DNA of 64,000 nucleotides from Streptomyces sp. NBC_01210 (GTDB lineage Bacteria; Actinomycetota; Actinomycetes; Streptomycetales; Streptomycetaceae): NCBI RefSeq assembly GCF_036010325.1, contig NZ_CP108549.1, positions 1,178,001 to 1,242,000 of the forward strand, read 5' to 3'. Shown piece by piece: positions 61,850 to 64,000 of this stretch (position 1 is its first letter; each line of letters starts with the position of its first letter). The notes under the pieces were generated by a model. It saw only the letters and a program-made list of their open reading frames with translations, ran no database searches and was not told where the DNA came from. The position numbers and the translations under genes were made by a program.

Positions 61850-63412
61850 ATGTCCACGGCCCCGAAGCCGATCGCCCTCCCCGTCACCGCCGTCACATGC
61901 CTTGAGGATCGCGCCCACATCGAGCGCGCCGTCGTGCTCGACCTGGAGGCCGGGGTCCAGCGGCTGCGTCTCGGGCCGGTCAGTGCGCTGGCCGTCGACC
62001 GGACCCTCCATGCCGAGCTGACCGCCGATCACCCCGCGACCGTGCTCGACGTGCGGATCGTCCGCAGCTGGACGCCGCGCGGGCCGCTGCCGTCCACCGA
62101 CGACGACTCCGCCCTGCGCCACCGCGTACACGCCCTCGAAGAGGAGCGGCTTGCCCTGGGGCAGCGACGCGACCGGCTGCATGCCCGCCTTGACCTGCTC
62201 GGCCGCCTCGCCGCCGATCTGCTGCGGGAGATCGGCGAAGGCGCCGGCTCCGGGGAGACCGAACGGCCCCGCTGGGCCCGCGAACTGGACCGGGTGGACG
62301 ACGAGCGCGACGCGCACGGCGAACAACTCCGCACCGTGGAGGCCCGGCTGGCCGCCCTCGCTGCCGAACTCGGGGAAGCCCAGCGGGCCATACACCTCTC
62401 CGAGGAGGAGCCCGCCGAGCTGGTCGGCCATATCGAGTTGACCGTGGAGGCCGCGGTCGCCGGTCCGGTCGGGCTGCGCCTGAGCCACCTCACCCCGTGT
62501 GCGCTGTGGCGGCCCGCCTACCGGGCCGTGCTCGACGGGGACTCCCTGACACTGGAGACCGACGCGATGGTCTGGCAGCGCACCGGTGAGGACTGGTCGG
62601 ACGTACGGCTGACATTGTCGACGGCCCGCTCGGCGCTGGCCACCGATCCGCCACGGCTGGGCGAGGACCGGCTGACGCTCAAGGACCGCTCCGCAGCGGA
62701 GCGCCGCACGGTCGACGTCGAACTGCGCGAGGAGGAGATCGGGGCCCTCGGCCCGGCCCCGGTGCTCGGCCTGCCGGGTGTGGACGACGGCGGCGAGGCG
62801 CGGGTGTTGAGATCCGCCTCGCCGGTCTCGGTGCCCGGTGACGGCCGCGCCCACCGAGTGCAGCTCTCCGCATTCACCACGGCCGCGGGCAGTGAGTACG
62901 CCTGCTCACCGGAGTTGTCCCCCCTGGTCACCCAGGTGGTGCGGTTCGACAACCTGTCCGGCCACGCGCTGCTCGCCGGGCCCGTGGACCTGGTCCGCGG
63001 CAGCGGATTCAGCGGCCGCGGCACGCTGGACTTCACCGCCCCCGGCGCCCCCGTCGAGCTCGCCTTCGGCAGCTGCGACGACTACAGGGTGGTCCGGCAT
63101 GCCGAGGAGTCCCGCGACTTGGCCGGAATCACCCAGCGGACCGTGGTCACCCGCACGGTCCGGCTGCACCTGTCCCGGTTCTCCGCCCCCGGGGAGCACG
63201 GCGAGCGGGTGGTCGTCCTTCGGGAGCGGATCCCGGTCTCCGAGGTCTCGGCGGTGGAGATACGCCTGCACAAGGATTCATGCTCCCCGGCGCCCGACGT
63301 GGTCGATGCCGAGGGCATCGCCCGCTGGGACGTCCCCCTCCCGCCCGGCAGCCGCCGCACGGTCACCCTGGTCTACGAACTGTCGGCGAGCGCCAAAGTC
63401 ACCGGGCTCTGA
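61850..63412 (+). CDS. DUF4139/MuiA-like protein, shorter paralogue
   Basis: Protein of 520 residues with the same order as its neighbour: N-terminal strand domain (VTAVTCLEDRAHIERAVVLD), a coiled coil with LRHRVHALEEERLALGQRRD (about 85-185), then DUF4139 (SHLTPCALWRPAYRAVLDGD, VWQRTGEDWSDVRLTLSTAR, FDNLSGHALLAGPVDLVRGS), but no Pro/Gly insert. AGGAG in the end of the preceding gene serves its ATG. The two paralogues probably act together, perhaps as a heteromer through their coiled coils; inference. Confidence 0.87.
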   Translation: MSTAPKPIALPVTAVTCLEDRAHIERAVVLDLEAGVQRLRLGPVSALAVDRTLHAELTADHPATVLDVRIVRSWTPRGPLPSTDDDSALRHRVHALEEERLALGQRRDRLHARLDLLGRLAADLLREIGEGAGSGETERPRWARELDRVDDERDAHGEQLRTVEARLAALAAELGEAQRAIHLSEEEPAELVGHIELTVEAAVAGPVGLRLSHLTPCALWRPAYRAVLDGDSLTLETDAMVWQRTGEDWSDVRLTLSTARSALATDPPRLGEDRLTLKDRSAAERRTVDVELREEEIGALGPAPVLGLPGVDDGGEARVLRSASPVSVPGDGRAHRVQLSAFTTAAGSEYACSPELSPLVTQVVRFDNLSGHALLAGPVDLVRGSGFSGRGTLDFTAPGAPVELAFGSCDDYRVVRHAEESRDLAGITQRTVVTRTVRLHLSRFSAPGEHGERVVVLRERIPVSEVSAVEIRLHKDSCSPAPDVVDAEGIARWDVPLPPGSRRTVTLVYELSASAKVTGL

Positions 63413-63667
63413 GCTCGGTGGGCCGCTGCACGCCTGCTGGTGCAGGCCTGATCGGGCTCCCGCCCCCAGCCGCGGGCCGTCTCGCGCACCCGAAGGACAT
63501 GAGGGCCGGTCACCGCAGGGGCCGCCGGTACGCGGCCTGCCTGGAGCGCTCTCGATCGTGGCTCCTCAGGAACTACTGCAACGACGGGAGGGCGAGAGGC
63601 CGTTGGCTATTTCCCCGACAGCCGCACGGCGTGCGGATGCCCTCGATCGGCCGCGTTTCAGTGCTCC

Positions 63668-64000
63668 TCAGTCTTCCCGTCGCGCCGCCGCCTCCTGCAG
63701 ATACGCGGAGATCATGGCGAGGTCGTTGGCAATGTCCAGTACGCCGTTGACGTCGGTCGTCGGGGTGGAGGCGCCGTTGACGCCGGCGTAGAAGACGTCG
63801 AAGCGGCCGTTGCCCTTGTCCAGGTAGCCGGCGAGCGTGATGGCGCCGACGCCCAGACGGTTGTTGAGCGCGTCCAGCCCAACGGCGGCGCCGGTCTTGG
63901 CGAACACCTTTCCACGCGCGGGGCAGTCGCGGCAGTTGTCGGCCAGCAGGCCGTCGACCCCGAGGATGGGAAGCGAATTCCGGAAACGCTCCGCCTCGGG
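63668..64000 (-). CDS. D-alanyl-D-alanine carboxypeptidase, C-terminal part cut by window edge
   Basis: The last 110 residues of a penicillin-binding-fold enzyme. VFAKTGAAVGLDALNNRLGV contains the KTG triad of the active site, and AGYLDKGNGRFDVFYAGVNG is the strand following it. Two Cys (DNCRDCPARGK) stand shortly before KTG, as in several actinobacterial homologues. The complete enzyme trims D-Ala from peptidoglycan stem peptides outside the cell; the Ser-x-x-Lys and S-x-N motifs lie beyond the window. Positions 63413-63667 between it and the convergent MuiA-like gene hold no recognisable gene. Confidence 0.85.
   Translation of the reverse strand, partial: PEAERFRNSLPILGVDGLLADNCRDCPARGKVFAKTGAAVGLDALNNRLGVGAITLAGYLDKGNGRFDVFYAGVNGASTPTTDVNGVLDIANDLAMISAYLQEAAARRED

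Noticed and set aside
63413..63667. Short frames between the MuiA-like gene and the carboxypeptidase
   Set aside because: No start signals or family resemblance; a weak hairpin near 63428-63445 is not a convincing terminator.
1..64000. CRISPR arrays, tRNA and rRNA genes, complete insertion sequences
   Set aside because: No regularly spaced repeats, tRNA cloverleaf with conserved TTCGA loop, or intact transposase with inverted ends was seen.

Overview
The base composition is very GC-rich throughout, and the gene families are those of Streptomyces or a close relative: a large LAL-type LuxR regulator, an AfsQ1-like two-component system, a DUF5999 protein, RsbW-type ATPases, a class F sortase with a repeat-rich surface protein, a PASTA kinase, a Stealth protein and an SCO6745-family protein. 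I found no rRNA, tRNA or CRISPR array. Density of regulators, catabolic genes and broken genes suggests an accessory chromosome arm rather than the core; this is inference.

Layout. 1-9.6 kb: a catabolic island with the edge of a LysR gene, an acyl-CoA dehydrogenase, a Baeyer-Villiger-type monooxygenase divergent from a TetR gene, an arylsulfatase, an SDR flanked by two internally deleted genes (alpha/beta hydrolase, lactate monooxygenase), and a PucR regulator. A palindrome at 6501-6518 recurs at the PucR start. 9.7-18.2 kb: IS5-, IS256- and IS3-type remnants, an intact LAL regulator followed by a decayed partial copy of its own 3' end, a secreted ricin-B lectin with an aerolysin-like C-terminal part, and a broken Stealth gene. 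18.3-25.9 kb: ATPase, response regulator/kinase/lipoprotein operon, TetR-MFS pair around a 63-bp inverted repeat, SDR and SpoIIE-phosphatase remnants, DUF5999-ATPase pair. 26-36.7 kb: two divergent paralogous NB-ARC/TPR proteins (only one with a LuxR helix-turn-helix), TetR/saccharopine-dehydrogenase-like pair, Lrp regulator, HAD phosphatase, carboxylase remnant, SDR/MarR pair, SixA phosphatase. 36.8-43.3 kb: class F sortase with its likely substrate, CocE-type esterase, small conserved protein, PASTA kinase.

43.4-49.8 kb is the most interesting part: a translationally coupled operon (ATP-grasp ligase, PEP-synthase-like dikinase with the phosphohistidine domain before the ATP domain, MFS exporter) divergent from a PAS-LuxR regulator. 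It looks like a compact, unassigned biosynthesis-and-export cluster.

49.9-59.4 kb: DUF429 protein, then an acyl-CoA catabolic regulon (APH-like kinase, acyl-CoA dehydrogenase, truncated enoyl-CoA hydratase, frameshifted SDR, TetR, HAD, thiolase, alpha/beta hydrolase, frameshifted SCO6745 protein). Two of its promoters share the same 22-bp operator lying between the -35 and -10 elements, and a degenerate copy lies at the TetR gene promoter. 59.8-64 kb: two tandem DUF4139/MuiA-like proteins and the C-terminal end of a D-Ala-D-Ala carboxypeptidase cut by the window edge.
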